Notes under the pieces: model-generated
What the model saw: only the letters and a program-made list of their open reading frames with translations
The model's database searches: none
Told to the model about the DNA's origin: nothing
Source: Dokdonia sp. PRO95
GTDB taxonomy: Bacteria; Bacteroidota; Bacteroidia; Flavobacteriales; Flavobacteriaceae
Reading direction: 5' to 3'
NCBI RefSeq assembly: GCF_000355805.1
Contig: NZ_CM001837.1
Span: 879,408-943,407, forward strand
DNA: 64,000 bases
Shown: one piece after another, positions 32,537 to 42,646 of the stretch
Numbering within the stretch: the first letter of the stretch is position 1
Layout: every line of letters begins with the position of its first letter
Made by a program: the position numbers and the translations under genes

Positions 32537-35500
32537 TTAGTTAAAGATATAACGAAGACCTATTTGCATTTGCCATCTTGAAGAGTTAAATCCTGCATCA
32601 TCAATCTGATCAAGACCTCTTTCTACACCATCGTTAAATGTGAATTCTGGAGTAGTACCATCATCAGCAAATCCTTCAAAGTTAACAAGAGTAGCAGTAT
32701 CAAATCCACTTGTAAAGTATCTTCTTCCCCAATCCTTGTTGATTAAGTTTGTGAAGTTAAATACATCTGCAGATAATTGGAAAGCATGTTTCTTCTCACC
32801 GAACTGAAGTGCAAAATCTTGAGTAAACTTTAAATCTACTACGTGACTCCATCTTGCTCTGTTTCTGTTACGTTGAGCAAATTCTCCTCTACGTGTGCTT
32901 AAGTAATCATCGCCTTCGATAAAAGCATTAAGTGCTACCCACTGCTCCTCTGCAGTTGCAGTTACGTTACCATCTCTATCTGTATCATCAATTAAGTTTG
33001 CATCTGCAAAATTAGCTGGTACAAATGGTAATGGAGTAAATCCTTCACCTGTATCGTTAATTAAGCGGTTACTGTTACCTCCACCTACAACATAGCTATA
33101 TGGAGTTCCTTCTGCTCCTTCATAGAAAAGACCAATAGATGTTTTTACGTTTTCTGACCATTTAATATCAACAACTGCGTTTGCAAGCGTTCTATGTCCT
33201 TGGCTAAAGTCAGAAACTGAAGTTCCAAGTTGGTTAGACCCATTTACACTTTCATTAAACGCCCAGTTAGATATATTCTGAGAAGACGTACCTTCAAATA
33301 CAGTAGTAGAACGACCATAAGAATAAGTTGCACTAGCTCTTACGTCTACCATTGTAGAGTAAAAATTCTTAGATAACGTAGCAGAAGTATTAAATGCTTC
33401 TCCATCATTAGTATTAGATATCAAGAAGATTCCTCCATAAGTACCATCAACATCTTGTCCTCCATAGTTTGCACGGCTTCCAGCCCCTGTTGTCATAAAC
33501 TGTGGTCCTTCTAGGTTTAAGTTTTCAAGTTGAAGACCTGTAATTACACTACTGTGAGAAACCTCAGCAGATACAGTAAATCCATTTCCTAATTTCTGAT
33601 CAACCGCTAAACTCTTTTTAAACACCTGTGGTAATTTAAGATCTTCGGCAAGTAAATCTATATTTCCTTGGAATTCTCCATCTTGTCTGAATTGACTGTT
33701 TACATCAGGGTTGAAATCTGGAACTCCGTCTCCAAATATTCTTGTGTTTGCTACAACAGTACCTGTATTGTTGTAAGCTCCACCTGGCCACACTAATGGT
33801 ATTCTAGAAGTAAATAAACCTAGACCTCCACGTATTTGTGTTGTCTTATCTCCTTTTACATCCCAGTTAAATCCTAAACGCGGAGAGATGTGTGCAGTTG
33901 TTTTAGGTCCTTGACCTACACGTGCACCTTGTAAATCTTTTCCAGCAGCTTCTAATAAACCAACAGTTCTTGTGTTGAAGTCAGAGTTTCCTCTTCCATC
34001 ATCCCAAACCGGTAAATCTACTCTTAAACCAGCAGTCATTTTAAAAGTCTCAGACATTTGTACTTCGTCTTGAGCATAAAATCCTAATTGGAATAAATCA
34101 AATTCAGCAGCTCCAACAGAATCATCACCTACTCCACCTAGAAGTGAGTAACTACTACGGAATTCATTTGCATCATCATTATAGAAATCCTCTAATGAGT
34201 TATAAGTGTACTCTCCAAAGTTACGTCCAAAAAACACATTCTTAACTTTACTGTACTCGTTGTGAGTTCCTAAAGTAACTGTATGACGTCCAGAGAAAAT
34301 CTGGAAGTTGTTTGTAAGTGTGAAGATATCTTGTTCAAGTAAGTTAGCTGTTGAGAAAGGCTCTGAACCAGCAAATATTCTTGCATCCCCATCGTTGATT
34401 TCAATTCTTGGGAAAGGATCTCCATTAACACCTCTATCATCACGTACTCTTGTGTATCCAAGGATAAATCTGTTTGCATACTTATTACCAAACGTAGAGT
34501 TAAGTTCTAAAGATGCTGTGTTTGTATTAGACTCAAAGTTCTGAGCACCTCCAGTAAAGTTAATTGTTCTTGAACTAGAACGACCTATTCCAAAGAAATC
34601 TGCCTTTACTAAGTTGTTACGGAAAGATAATTTGTGATTCTCGTTAATATTCCAATCTAATTTGAAAAGGATTTTATTACTTTCTAAAGTTCTAGTATTG
34701 TTATCAAAAGTTCCTGGGTTGTAACCATACTCATCAATCAAGAACTGTCTGAATGTAGACACACCGTCTAAACCTGAATCTCCAGCATAGTTACCATCAA
34801 ATGGCTGAGGAGTTTCATCGTTTTGACCTTCATAATTTACAAAGAAGAATAATTTATCCTTGATAATAGGACCTCCTACACGTACACCAAAAGTCTTTGC
34901 AGAGAAATCAGCAAGCTTTTCTCTATCACTATCATCTTCGAAATCACCAGGAGTTTTTCCTGCAAGCGACTCGTTTCTGAATAGGTAATAAGCAGAACCT
35001 TCAACCTCGTTAGTTCCAGATTTTGTTACGGCACTAATCGCACCACCAGCAAAACCTCCAATAGTTACATCATAAGGAGCAACATTAACTTGGAAAGATT
35101 CAATTGCATCAATAGAGATTGGGTTTACACCAGTCTGACCTCCATTTGTTCCTGATCCAGAAAGACCAAAAGCATCATTATTTACAGCTCCATCAACATA
35201 AAGAGCGTTATAGCGATTGTTTTGACCACCAATAGATAATTGATTATCACCTCTCACCTGTGCTTCAGGAGTAAGACGTGCAAAATCTGAAATAGATCTA
35301 GAAATATTAGGCAACGCTTCTACTTGACGTTGACTAATAGCCGTTTCAGATCCCGTTTTGTTTGCATCAAAAACACTGTTAGGTTGAGCAGTAATTACAA
35401 TCTCGTCAAGCGCATTTGCGTTCTCAGCCATTGTTGTACTAACTCTCTTAGTCTCTCCAAGAGTAAGTGAAAAACCATTAAGTGCATAATCCTCAAATCC

Positions 35501-35755
35501 TACGTAAGTAATCGTAACATTGTAAGGTCCACCTGGTCTTAAGTTTGTTAGACGGTAAAAACCATCAAAATCTGTTACTGCTCCATACACAGAACCTGTA
35601 GGTACGTGTGTTGCAACAATGTTTGCTCCAGGCAATGGACCTTCTGTGTTGTCTAACACACGTCCAGAGATAGAACTTGTCGTTACCCCTTGTGCTAATG
35701 ACGATACCGTCACTAGAAACATGGCGATCAATGATAAAAATGTAATTTTCTTCAT
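32537..35755 (-). CDS. TonB-dependent receptor, Oar-like
   Basis: A 1072-residue outer-membrane protein. Signal peptide MKKITFLSLIAMFLVTVSSLAQ, carboxypeptidase regulatory-like domain (SGRVLDNTEGPLPGANIVA, DFDGFYRLTNLRPG), plug (NISRSISDFARLTPEAQV, then QNNRYNALYVDGAVNN and IGGFAGGAISAVTKSGTNE) and a long barrel ending YIFN. The TPGV/TKSGTN plug pattern is typical of Oar-like adhesion or protein-uptake receptors of Bacteroidota and Myxococcus. It has its own strong promoter and terminator, so it is monocistronic and probably abundant. The substrate is unknown, peptides being plausible. Confidence 0.93.
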   Translation of the reverse strand: MKKITFLSLIAMFLVTVSSLAQGVTTSSISGRVLDNTEGPLPGANIVATHVPTGSVYGAVTDFDGFYRLTNLRPGGPYNVTITYVGFEDYALNGFSLTLGETKRVSTTMAENANALDEIVITAQPNSVFDANKTGSETAISQRQVEALPNISRSISDFARLTPEAQVRGDNQLSIGGQNNRYNALYVDGAVNNDAFGLSGSGTNGGQTGVNPISIDAIESFQVNVAPYDVTIGGFAGGAISAVTKSGTNEVEGSAYYLFRNESLAGKTPGDFEDDSDREKLADFSAKTFGVRVGGPIIKDKLFFFVNYEGQNDETPQPFDGNYAGDSGLDGVSTFRQFLIDEYGYNPGTFDNNTRTLESNKILFKLDWNINENHKLSFRNNLVKADFFGIGRSSSRTINFTGGAQNFESNTNTASLELNSTFGNKYANRFILGYTRVRDDRGVNGDPFPRIEINDGDARIFAGSEPFSTANLLEQDIFTLTNNFQIFSGRHTVTLGTHNEYSKVKNVFFGRNFGEYTYNSLEDFYNDDANEFRSSYSLLGGVGDDSVGAAEFDLFQLGFYAQDEVQMSETFKMTAGLRVDLPVWDDGRGNSDFNTRTVGLLEAAGKDLQGARVGQGPKTTAHISPRLGFNWDVKGDKTTQIRGGLGLFTSRIPLVWPGGAYNNTGTVVANTRIFGDGVPDFNPDVNSQFRQDGEFQGNIDLLAEDLKLPQVFKKSLAVDQKLGNGFTVSAEVSHSSVITGLQLENLNLEGPQFMTTGAGSRANYGGQDVDGTYGGIFLISNTNDGEAFNTSATLSKNFYSTMVDVRASATYSYGRSTTVFEGTSSQNISNWAFNESVNGSNQLGTSVSDFSQGHRTLANAVVDIKWSENVKTSIGLFYEGAEGTPYSYVVGGGNSNRLINDTGEGFTPLPFVPANFADANLIDDTDRDGNVTATAEEQWVALNAFIEGDDYLSTRRGEFAQRNRNRARWSHVVDLKFTQDFALQFGEKKHAFQLSADVFNFTNLINKDWGRRYFTSGFDTATLVNFEGFADDGTTPEFTFNDGVERGLDQIDDAGFNSSRWQMQIGLRYIFN

Positions 35756-35779
35756 GATATTTGTTAATAATTAGCGTTG

Positions 35780-35809
35780 CAAAATTACTCTAAATTTGTG
35801 GAGTGCCAA
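35780..35809 (-). promoter_or_regulatory. Promoter of the Oar-like receptor gene
   Basis: On the minus strand TTG (35809-35807), 19 nt, then TAATTTTG (35787-35780): an exact match to the Bacteroidota TTG-N19-TAnnTTTG promoter, 25 nt before the ATG. Confidence 0.8.
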
Positions 35810-35861
35810 TATTAACTTAACGTTAACTTATCCAAGCAAGTTCATTCACTAGCGGACGCAC

Positions 35862-35895
35862 AAAAAAACCTTTCAAACATTAGCCTGAAAGGTTT
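35862..35895 (-). terminator. Terminator after pgi
   Basis: AAACCTTTCA/TGAAAGGTTT, a 10-bp perfect stem (35866-35875, 35886-35895), followed on the minus strand by seven T. Confidence 0.88.
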
Positions 35896-35925
35896 CTTAA
35901 TAAAATACTAATAATCAACTACTTG

Positions 35926-37539
35926 TTATATTTCCTTATAGTAGTTCATCAAGTTTTTAGTAGAACCATCATGATTTTCACTTGTACCTGAACTAAACTC
36001 ATTAAGCACTTTTTTTGCAAGTTGCTTCCCTAACTCAACTCCCCATTGATCATAAGAGTATATATTCCATACCACTCCTTGTACAAAAATTTTATGTTCA
36101 TACATTGCCACCAGTGACCCTAAGCTCTCTGGAGTGAGTTTTTCACCTAGAATTGTTGTTGTAGGCTTATTTCCTTCAAAAACTTTAAAAGGTATGAGTT
36201 CTTCTATACGCTTTCGCGAAAGCGTACTTCCCTCAAAATCTTGCTCCACTTGAGATACAGTCTTACCATTCATGAGTGCTTCTGTTTGTGCAAAGAAATT
36301 TGCCATAAGCTTATCATGGTGGTCTTGATTACCGTGAAGTGACTTTTTGAAACCAATAAAATCTGCCGGAATTAATTTTGTTCCTTGATGAATCAATTGG
36401 AAAAATGCGTGTTGTGAGTTGGTTCCTGGTTCGCCCCAAATAATATTTCCAGTTTCATACGAAACGCGGTCACCGTTGCGATCTACGCTTTTTCCGTTAC
36501 TTTCCATAATTGCTTGTTGCAAGTATGCTGGAAGTCTATGTAAATATTGAGAATAAGGAATTACAGCTTCTGTCTCTGCTCCATAAAAATTATTATACCA
36601 CACACTTAAAAGTGCCGTAATCACTGGAATGTTTTGATCAAACGACGTGTTTTTAAAATGTTCATCCATCTTAAAAGCTCCGTGAAGTAAGCCTTCAAAG
36701 TTTTTATAACCCACAGCTAGCGCTATAGATAAACCTACTGAGCTCCAAAGAGAAAAGCGCCCTCCCACCCAGTTCCACATGGGGAATACATTATCTGAAG
36801 AAATACCAAAGTTAGCTATAGCCTCCTCGTTAGTAGAAACTGCAACAAAATGGCTACCCACCGCCTCTTCTCCTAGTTGATTTACAAACCACTTTCTTAC
36901 TGTTGTGGCGTTACTCAATGTCTCTTGAGTTGTAAATGTCTTTGATACTATTACAAAAAGCGTTGTTTCTGGATTAAGATCTTTAATAGTCTCCATTACA
37001 TGGTCACCATCTACATTTGATATAAAATGAGTAGTCAGGTGGTTTTTGTAATACTGTAATGCCTCAACAACCATCACTGGCCCAAGATCTGATCCACCTA
37101 TACCTATATTTACAACATCTGTAATCTCTTTACCGGTAGCGCCTTTATGCTTACCAGAAATAACTTTTTCAGTAAAAATTTCGATTGACTTTTTTACATC
37201 ATCTACTTCTTCCTTTGCAAAAGCGTCACTCTTTTCATCACGCAATGCGGTATGCATCACTGCTCTATCTTCTGTAGCGTTTATTGCATCCCCACCAAAA
37301 TAACTGTCAATTGCCTCTTTTAATCCAACCTCTTCTGCTAGTTGTATAAGAAGATCACGAGTTTCGGTTGTGATTCTATTTTTACTATAATCTACATATA
37401 ATGAATCCCAAATAATTGTAAAATCGCTTGCACGAGTGCTATCCTTAAAAAGATCTACCAGCAAGGTATCTTTAGTTTCCTTGTAATGCGTTTCTAATGC
37501 TTTCCAAGCTGCCGTTGTGGTTGGGTTAATATTTTTCAT
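35926..37539 (-). CDS. pgi: Glucose-6-phosphate isomerase
   Basis: A 537-residue isomerase converting glucose 6-phosphate and fructose 6-phosphate in glycolysis/gluconeogenesis. Signatures seen: [14 protein letters not shown] (phosphate-binding), [26 protein letters not shown] (PGI signature 1), [21 protein letters not shown] with the catalytic Glu and His region, and the C-terminal GVELGKQLA (signature 2). Normal length. A palindrome copy encodes TLSRKR near residue 440. The gene lies 11 nt downstream of the M23 peptidase gene and ends at a strong terminator. Confidence 0.98.
   Translation of the reverse strand: MKNINPTTTAAWKALETHYKETKDTLLVDLFKDSTRASDFTIIWDSLYVDYSKNRITTETRDLLIQLAEEVGLKEAIDSYFGGDAINATEDRAVMHTALRDEKSDAFAKEEVDDVKKSIEIFTEKVISGKHKGATGKEITDVVNIGIGGSDLGPVMVVEALQYYKNHLTTHFISNVDGDHVMETIKDLNPETTLFVIVSKTFTTQETLSNATTVRKWFVNQLGEEAVGSHFVAVSTNEEAIANFGISSDNVFPMWNWVGGRFSLWSSVGLSIALAVGYKNFEGLLHGAFKMDEHFKNTSFDQNIPVITALLSVWYNNFYGAETEAVIPYSQYLHRLPAYLQQAIMESNGKSVDRNGDRVSYETGNIIWGEPGTNSQHAFFQLIHQGTKLIPADFIGFKKSLHGNQDHHDKLMANFFAQTEALMNGKTVSQVEQDFEGSTLSRKRIEELIPFKVFEGNKPTTTILGEKLTPESLGSLVAMYEHKIFVQGVVWNIYSYDQWGVELGKQLAKKVLNEFSSGTSENHDGSTKNLMNYYKEI
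36209..36224. repeat. Iterated palindrome, copy 9
   Basis: Perfect CGCTTTCGCGAAAGCG in pgi, read as LSRK; extends to ACGC...GCGT. Confidence 0.95.
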
Positions 37540-37550
37540 TAGGTAGGTTC

Positions 37551-38864
37551 TTAAGATTGTTGTTGTTTTTCTTCTGCTTGCTGTTGTGCAAACTCCATTT
37601 CAGCTTCAGACATAAACGGAATGTTATCTAATTGAAGTCTTAGAGGTTTGCGTATACTATCATAAATGGGTCTTAATCGCTCATCTAATGGTTTTGATGC
37701 TGGCAGGTCCTCTTTAAAAGGGTCAACTTGTTTTCCATTTTTCCAAAAACGATAACACACATGAGGTCCACCAGAATTTCCAGTCATACCTATAGTTCCT
37801 ATTACATCTCCTTGACGTACAGACTGACCTACCTTTACAGCTCGTCTTTGCATGTGTAGATATTGCGTATCATAAGTAGCATTGTGGCGTATTTTTACAT
37901 AATTACCGTTACCTCCACGACGCTCTGACTTTGTAACTACTCCATCTGCCGTAGCAAGGATAGGTGTGCCTATAGCTCCTGCAAAATCAGTTCCTTTATG
38001 TGGGCGCAACTTGTAACCATAGTACTTTATACGTCTTTTAAGGTTATACCTTGACGATATTCTATTAAACTTGAGTGGTCCTTTTAAAAAAGCACGACGT
38101 AAGTTATCTCCATTTTCATCAAAGTAATCAAAACCACCAGCCAGAGAGTCATTTGCAAATCTAAATGCATATATCTCACGCCCGGCATGTTCAAAAAGAA
38201 CTGCCTTAATTTTACCTATACCAGCAGGGATTGTATCATTTACAAAGCGCTCTTCATAAATCGCCTTGAAGCGATCACCTTTTTGAAGTTTAAAAAAATC
38301 AATAGTCCATGCGTAAATATCTGCCATTTTATAAGCGACATTTACACTCACCCCAAGATCGTCAAAAGTAGAAGATAGGTTACTATTTATTACTCCAGAG
38401 ATTTCGCGTTCATAAGTGGTTGTAGGATGCTTTTTTGCTGCAGCTTTTACATTTTCTTCAAAATCAACTACAACATAATCTTCTCTGTTTTGCTCATAAA
38501 TAAATACTTGCGCAGCTTCTATAGAGTCTTTAGACTTAAGTAAGACATAAGGTTTTCCTTTTCTTATACGGCGCGTATCAAAAACTGATTTTACAGAATC
38601 AGAAATCTCTTCTATCGTTGCATAATCTACATTTGCATCAAAAAGAATCTTTCCAAAGCTATCCCCAGATTGCACGGTATCTCGTTCTACAATATAATCA
38701 TCAAGCACGTATCCGTACTCTTTGACTACCTCAGGTGGCGCAGTATAAATTTCTTCGGCATCTGTCTCGTCTGAGCTGGTGTTTCCGCAGGCATAAATAA
38801 AAAGGCTTAAAAAAACTAAAAGATATAGGTGGTTATATTTCACAAAAAGTAAGTTGTAATTCAT
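37551..38864 (-). CDS. M23-family peptidoglycan peptidase, lipoprotein
   Basis: A 437-residue envelope protein with N-terminal hydrophobic segment and a lipobox-like IYAC near residue 26. An OapA/LysM-like region ([24 protein letters not shown]) precedes the LytM domain at about 280-400: HKGTDFAG provides the zinc His and Asp. The usual C-terminal HxH is here PHVC ([17 protein letters not shown]), with Cys at the second position. Cys could still bind zinc, or the enzyme may be inactive; I recall similar HVC motifs in other flavobacteria. The start overlaps the tryptophan dioxygenase stop by one base. Confidence 0.9.
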   Translation of the reverse strand: MNYNLLFVKYNHLYLLVFLSLFIYACGNTSSDETDAEEIYTAPPEVVKEYGYVLDDYIVERDTVQSGDSFGKILFDANVDYATIEEISDSVKSVFDTRRIRKGKPYVLLKSKDSIEAAQVFIYEQNREDYVVVDFEENVKAAAKKHPTTTYEREISGVINSNLSSTFDDLGVSVNVAYKMADIYAWTIDFFKLQKGDRFKAIYEERFVNDTIPAGIGKIKAVLFEHAGREIYAFRFANDSLAGGFDYFDENGDNLRRAFLKGPLKFNRISSRYNLKRRIKYYGYKLRPHKGTDFAGAIGTPILATADGVVTKSERRGGNGNYVKIRHNATYDTQYLHMQRRAVKVGQSVRQGDVIGTIGMTGNSGGPHVCYRFWKNGKQVDPFKEDLPASKPLDERLRPIYDSIRKPLRLQLDNIPFMSEAEMEFAQQQAEEKQQQS

Positions 38865-39802
38865 TATACATCATGCCCCCAGTTTGCTAGCTCTTCTGCC
38901 GTCCAGACATCTGGAAAGAAAATACGTCGCTGGTATTTAGGGTGCATATATTTTGTCCATTCGCTTCCGCCTGTTGCCTCCACTACTTTCTCACCATTAT
39001 TTAAATAATGATTTGCAGCATGATAATGAGACATAACCCAAGTGACATTTACTGTGTAATCGTAGTGACGCATGGCATCACGTAACTTTTGATTCTCACG
39101 GACTTCTTGAGGTAAACTTTTAAAGCGGGCGTACAAATTTATAGTATTATATTCTTTTGTAAACGCTACAAAGTCGTTTTTATACTTCTCTTCAAAGGCT
39201 GTGAGCAAATAAGATTTTTTACCAGTATGATAATCCTTGCCGGCGGCTTGCCAATATAGATGTTCTAACGCATGTTCGTACGGAGTATTGCGGTCTATGC
39301 TTTCGCGAAAGCGATTATCTATAAGATTTATTAAATCTGTACTTGCAAACTCGATTTTTCTGTATTGCGCACTTTGAAAACCACTAGCTGGAGTCAGCGT
39401 TTTTCTGAATTTCATATACTGCTCAACATCCATTCCTTCCTGCATAATCGAGAAAGAACTTGTGAGCATATCAAAATACCGACTTATACGTCCTAAGCGA
39501 GAGCTAAAAAAGTCTACGGTAAGCTCAGGGTGGTGTGCTACTTGCTCAATCTCCCATAATACCATTTTAAAAAGCAGCTCATTAACCTGATGATACATGA
39601 TAAACACATTTTCATCTGGCATGCTCGTGCGTGGCAACTGCAAACTTAATAATGCATCTGTATGGATATAGTCCCAATAAGTAATAGGCTTACTTTGCAG
39701 TAATCCTTCAAGATGATCATCAAGATCTTGATCTATCTTCTCATACTTATCATCAAGCTGATTGATGATTTTTTCTATGTCTGGTTGAATGGGCTTTTTC
39801 AT
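38864..39802 (-). CDS. kynA: Tryptophan 2,3-dioxygenase family protein
   Basis: A 312-residue haem dioxygenase that opens the indole ring of L-Trp to N-formylkynurenine. Family features are TYWDYIHTDALLSLQ, the FIMYHQVNELLFKMVLWEIEQV helix, the GFQSAQYRKIEF substrate region, the haem His in VMSHYHAANHYLNN, and TGGSEWTKYM. No kynurenine formamidase or kynureninase is in the window. A palindrome copy encodes RFRES. It couples by a TAATG overlap to the M23 gene. The symbol follows the reaction; some flavobacterial members remain biochemically untested. Confidence 0.88.
   Translation of the reverse strand: MKKPIQPDIEKIINQLDDKYEKIDQDLDDHLEGLLQSKPITYWDYIHTDALLSLQLPRTSMPDENVFIMYHQVNELLFKMVLWEIEQVAHHPELTVDFFSSRLGRISRYFDMLTSSFSIMQEGMDVEQYMKFRKTLTPASGFQSAQYRKIEFASTDLINLIDNRFRESIDRNTPYEHALEHLYWQAAGKDYHTGKKSYLLTAFEEKYKNDFVAFTKEYNTINLYARFKSLPQEVRENQKLRDAMRHYDYTVNVTWVMSHYHAANHYLNNGEKVVEATGGSEWTKYMHPKYQRRIFFPDVWTAEELANWGHDV
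39298..39313. repeat. Iterated palindrome, copy 10
   Basis: 14-bp core perfect (39299-39312); the outer left base is T. Inside the tryptophan dioxygenase gene, read as FRES. Confidence 0.95.
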
Positions 39803-39905
39803 GAGTAGTTATTGGACCGTCGATAATGCGTTTATCAAACACTTCGTATTTCACAAACATCAACGCTGTGTTGCCTAATTTATTAAGTGGCAATTTACAA
39901 AATCC

Positions 39906-40724
39906 TTAATCAAACACGATCTCAAAAGGATGCTTAAGTCCTTTATATGCATCTAGATCTGCTTTAAGCGAACCTACTGACAAATCAGCCTTAATACGAA
40001 GCGGTATTTTATTATCATCGTCACTCACCCATATCGTAAGACTTTCTTTTTCTTGAAAAACACGACCAGACTGTACGAGTGGTCTAAATACTAATGTCTT
40101 TACCTTTCCAAACTTAGTGCGAATGGTTTCTCTTTCCAGAAAACGCATTTTAAATGGATAGTTTTCTCCATCAAAAAACATGGTAAGCTTAATTTCGTCT
40201 CCAGCCTTTAACTCGTCTGTAGTAAGATTATTACGCAAGTAATACATTGCAGAGACCATATCTTGAATACCTGGCTCTGTATCAATGGTGGTTTTCTTAT
40301 TACGCTTTATATCGTTTATATGCGCTTTATTTGACACTTGATCAAATTCTATCACCTTGTTTTTAGTGTGACCACCTTCGTCTATCTTTCGAAGAAATTT
40401 ATAAGGTAAATCGGTCTTTTTATCTACCCAACTCTCATAATAATCCTCTACCCCAAAGGCCAGACCCACAATACCTGTAGTCTCTCCAAAACCTTTAATG
40501 TGATGCACTGGCTTTCCTTTATAAGTAGCATCTTTAATATCTATAGTAGCATAACCCCCAGTAAGCAGCCCGTAATGCACTCTAAATTTAAGCCACTCTC
40601 CAGCCTGATAAGTATCCCTATGTTTCATCACACCATTACTTACTGGCGCCTGCATGAAGGCAGTACTTACAAGAAGCACTATCATTATTAATAAGGCAGG
40701 TATGTATTTGTTATGTGACTTCAT
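39906..40724 (-). CDS. DUF3108 domain-containing exported protein
   Basis: A 272-residue protein with signal peptide or N-terminal anchor (NKYIPALLIMIVLLVSTAFMQA). The body is beta-rich with the DUF3108 pattern YQAGEWLKFRVHYGLLTGGYATIDI, followed by DYYESWVDKKTDLPYKFLRKIDEGGH and IWVSDDDNKIPLRIKADLSVGSLKADL. The family is periplasmic and of unknown function, structurally close to lipid- or LolA-like beta shells. It lies 103 nt upstream of the tryptophan dioxygenase gene on the same strand. Confidence 0.85.
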   Translation of the reverse strand: MKSHNKYIPALLIMIVLLVSTAFMQAPVSNGVMKHRDTYQAGEWLKFRVHYGLLTGGYATIDIKDATYKGKPVHHIKGFGETTGIVGLAFGVEDYYESWVDKKTDLPYKFLRKIDEGGHTKNKVIEFDQVSNKAHINDIKRNKKTTIDTEPGIQDMVSAMYYLRNNLTTDELKAGDEIKLTMFFDGENYPFKMRFLERETIRTKFGKVKTLVFRPLVQSGRVFQEKESLTIWVSDDDNKIPLRIKADLSVGSLKADLDAYKGLKHPFEIVFD

Positions 40725-40785
40725 CTTAGGTCGTTATTTGGTTGTATAAAGCATATAATACAATTGTTATTCCAAAAATATAATA

Positions 40786-40822
40786 ACAAAAAACTCCGTC
40801 CTATTTCTAAGACGAAGTTTTA
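40786..40822 (-). terminator. Terminator downstream of hpd
   Basis: Minus strand: AAACT-CGTC and GACG-AGTTT arms (with single unpaired bases) around an ~11-nt loop, followed by TTTTTTG. It ends the hpd transcript. Confidence 0.7.
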
Positions 40823-40857
40823 GTTAAATAATTGTAATTGTGCAAATAACAGCGTTA

Positions 40858-40873
40858 CGCTTTCGCGAAAGCG
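40858..40873. repeat. Iterated palindrome, copy 11
   Basis: Perfect CGCTTTCGCGAAAGCG, intergenic, 12 nt beyond the hpd stop codon. Confidence 0.95.
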
Positions 40874-40884
40874 CACTTGGAACC

Positions 40885-42045
40885 CTACAGAGTACCTCTC
40901 TGTGCTTGCTCTCTTTCTATGGACTCAAAAAGTGCCTTAAAGTTTCCTGCTCCAAATCCTTTTGCCCCCATACGTTGTATGATTTCAAAAAATAAGGTTG
41001 GTCTATCTTCTAGTGGCTTAGTAAATATCTGAAGTAAATATCCATCTTCATCTGCATCTACAAGAATAGAAAGCTCTTGCAAACGTTCTATGTCTTCCTT
41101 CATCACTTTCATGTGCTCACCCAGTCTTTGTGGGATATCGTCATAATACGTTTGTGGCGGTGGTGGTAAAAACTCGATACCACGAGCCTTAAGCTGTGCT
41201 ACCGTCTTAATAATATCATCTGTTGCAAGGGCGAGGTGCTGTACACCAGCTCCTTCATAAAAATCTAAATATTCTTCTATTTGAGATTTCTTTGCTGCCT
41301 CTGCTGGTTCGTTTATCGGGAATTTAATGCGACCGTTCCCGTTACTCATTACCTTACTCATAAGTGCCGAGTATTCTGTGTGAATTTGTTTATCATCAAA
41401 AGACAAGAAGTTTACAAACCCCATTACCTCTTCATAAAACTTCACCCATGTATTCATCTGGTTCCAGCCCACATTACCCACCATGTGATCTACATATTTT
41501 AAACCTGTAGGTTCTGGATTATAATCAGACTCCCATTTTCTAAAACCTGGCAAGAACACTCCTTTATAATTTTTACGCTCTACAAACATGTGTACTGTCT
41601 CTCCATAGGTGTAAATCCCTGCGCGCACAGTCTCTCCATGCTCATCTGTTTCTACAAAAGGCTCGCAATATGATTTTGCACCACGTTTTGTAGTTTCCTC
41701 ATAAGCACTTCTTGCATCTTCTACCCATAATGCAACCACCTTTACACCATCACCATGCTTTACAATGTGATCGTTTATAGGTGACTTACTGTTAAGCGGT
41801 GTAGTAAGTACAATGCGTATTTTATCTTGCTTAAGCACATAACTTACCTCATCTCGAGATCCAGTCTCAAGACCTTTATAAGCATATGATTGAAAACCAA
41901 AAGCAGTTTTATAAAAGTGTGCTGCTTGTTTTGCATTACCCACATAAAACTCCACATAATCTGTCCCTAGAAGCGGAAGAAAATCTTGCGCTCCTTCAAA
42001 TATTTTTTCTAATCCGTAGTCTACAGATTTTAAGTCCTTGCTCAT
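40885..42045 (-). CDS. hpd: 4-Hydroxyphenylpyruvate dioxygenase
   Basis: A 386-residue Fe(II) dioxygenase converting 4-hydroxyphenylpyruvate to homogentisate in Tyr degradation. Two vicinal-oxygen-chelate domains: the N-terminal one starts DYVEFYVGNAKQAAHFYKTAFGF and the C-terminal one starts YVDHMVGNV. The Fe ligands are the His in VDHMVGN, the His in GVQHLALATDDI and the Glu in LFFEIIQR. The C-terminal GFGAGNFKALFESIEREQ is the family tail. Alone in its transcription unit between two palindrome copies; the partner hmgA lies 600 nt upstream on the same strand. Confidence 0.97.
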   Translation of the reverse strand: MSKDLKSVDYGLEKIFEGAQDFLPLLGTDYVEFYVGNAKQAAHFYKTAFGFQSYAYKGLETGSRDEVSYVLKQDKIRIVLTTPLNSKSPINDHIVKHGDGVKVVALWVEDARSAYEETTKRGAKSYCEPFVETDEHGETVRAGIYTYGETVHMFVERKNYKGVFLPGFRKWESDYNPEPTGLKYVDHMVGNVGWNQMNTWVKFYEEVMGFVNFLSFDDKQIHTEYSALMSKVMSNGNGRIKFPINEPAEAAKKSQIEEYLDFYEGAGVQHLALATDDIIKTVAQLKARGIEFLPPPPQTYYDDIPQRLGEHMKVMKEDIERLQELSILVDADEDGYLLQIFTKPLEDRPTLFFEIIQRMGAKGFGAGNFKALFESIEREQAQRGTL

Positions 42046-42145
42046 AGTTGTTACTTTTCAGCGAAGTTAGTTTAAGCTATTACTTCACTATTAATACTAA
42101 TTTATAAGTCTTCTGCTTGCGCAGATTGTTATGTTGTTTTTGTTA

Positions 42146-42161
42146 CGCTTTCGCGAAAGCG
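42146..42161. repeat. Iterated palindrome, copy 12
   Basis: Perfect CGCTTTCGCGAAAGCG, intergenic, 4 nt past the stop codon of the CCC-motif gene; extends to ACGC...GCGT. Confidence 0.95.
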
Positions 42162-42164
42162 TAA

Positions 42165-42638
42165 TTAATCAATACTATCTCTTTCTGGAAACACCTCGTT
42201 TAAGAAAATAGAATCTGTACTTATAGAGTCTACTTCCTCCTCCATAAAAACATCATCATTAAAATCATCTTCGTACTCCCAGTTGTTATCTGTGCTATAC
42301 GCATCATTTGTAAGATCATCAAATGCTCCAGTCATACCAGCAACTCCTAAAAACGCAAGCGCTCCTATCACGATAAGTAAGAATAATCCATTTAAAATGA
42401 TGGAAATAATATTAAGAGTTCGTGCTATGGAAACGTTGCTCCTGCTTGACTCAGAAAACTCATCTGGGTTTAAGCGATAGAGTTTCATGCTCTTATTTGC
42501 CATCACAAGTCCTGCGATACTCAGTCCTAGTGGAATGATTGCTGTAAATCCATAACAGCAGCAACCAGCAACACCTATCACGAGGCCAACGATTCCTAAT
42601 ATTAATGCAGACGGATCTGCGGGTAATTTATTTTGCAT
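42165..42638 (-). CDS. CCC-motif membrane protein, DUF4190-like
   Basis: A 157-residue protein with two transmembrane regions (about residues 12-45, containing GVAGCCCYG, and 72-100) and a very acidic cytosolic or periplasmic tail (YEDDFNDDVFMEEEVDSISTDS). The triple Cys in the first membrane segment marks flavobacterial CCC-motif proteins related to DUF4190. Function unknown; lipid modification or membrane scaffolding has been imagined but nothing here proves it. It starts 8 nt after hmgA, so it shares that message although it has no clear role in tyrosine degradation. Confidence 0.75.
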   Translation of the reverse strand: MQNKLPADPSALILGIVGLVIGVAGCCCYGFTAIIPLGLSIAGLVMANKSMKLYRLNPDEFSESSRSNVSIARTLNIISIILNGLFLLIVIGALAFLGVAGMTGAFDDLTNDAYSTDNNWEYEDDFNDDVFMEEEVDSISTDSIFLNEVFPERDSID

Positions 42639-42646
42639 ATTGATGT

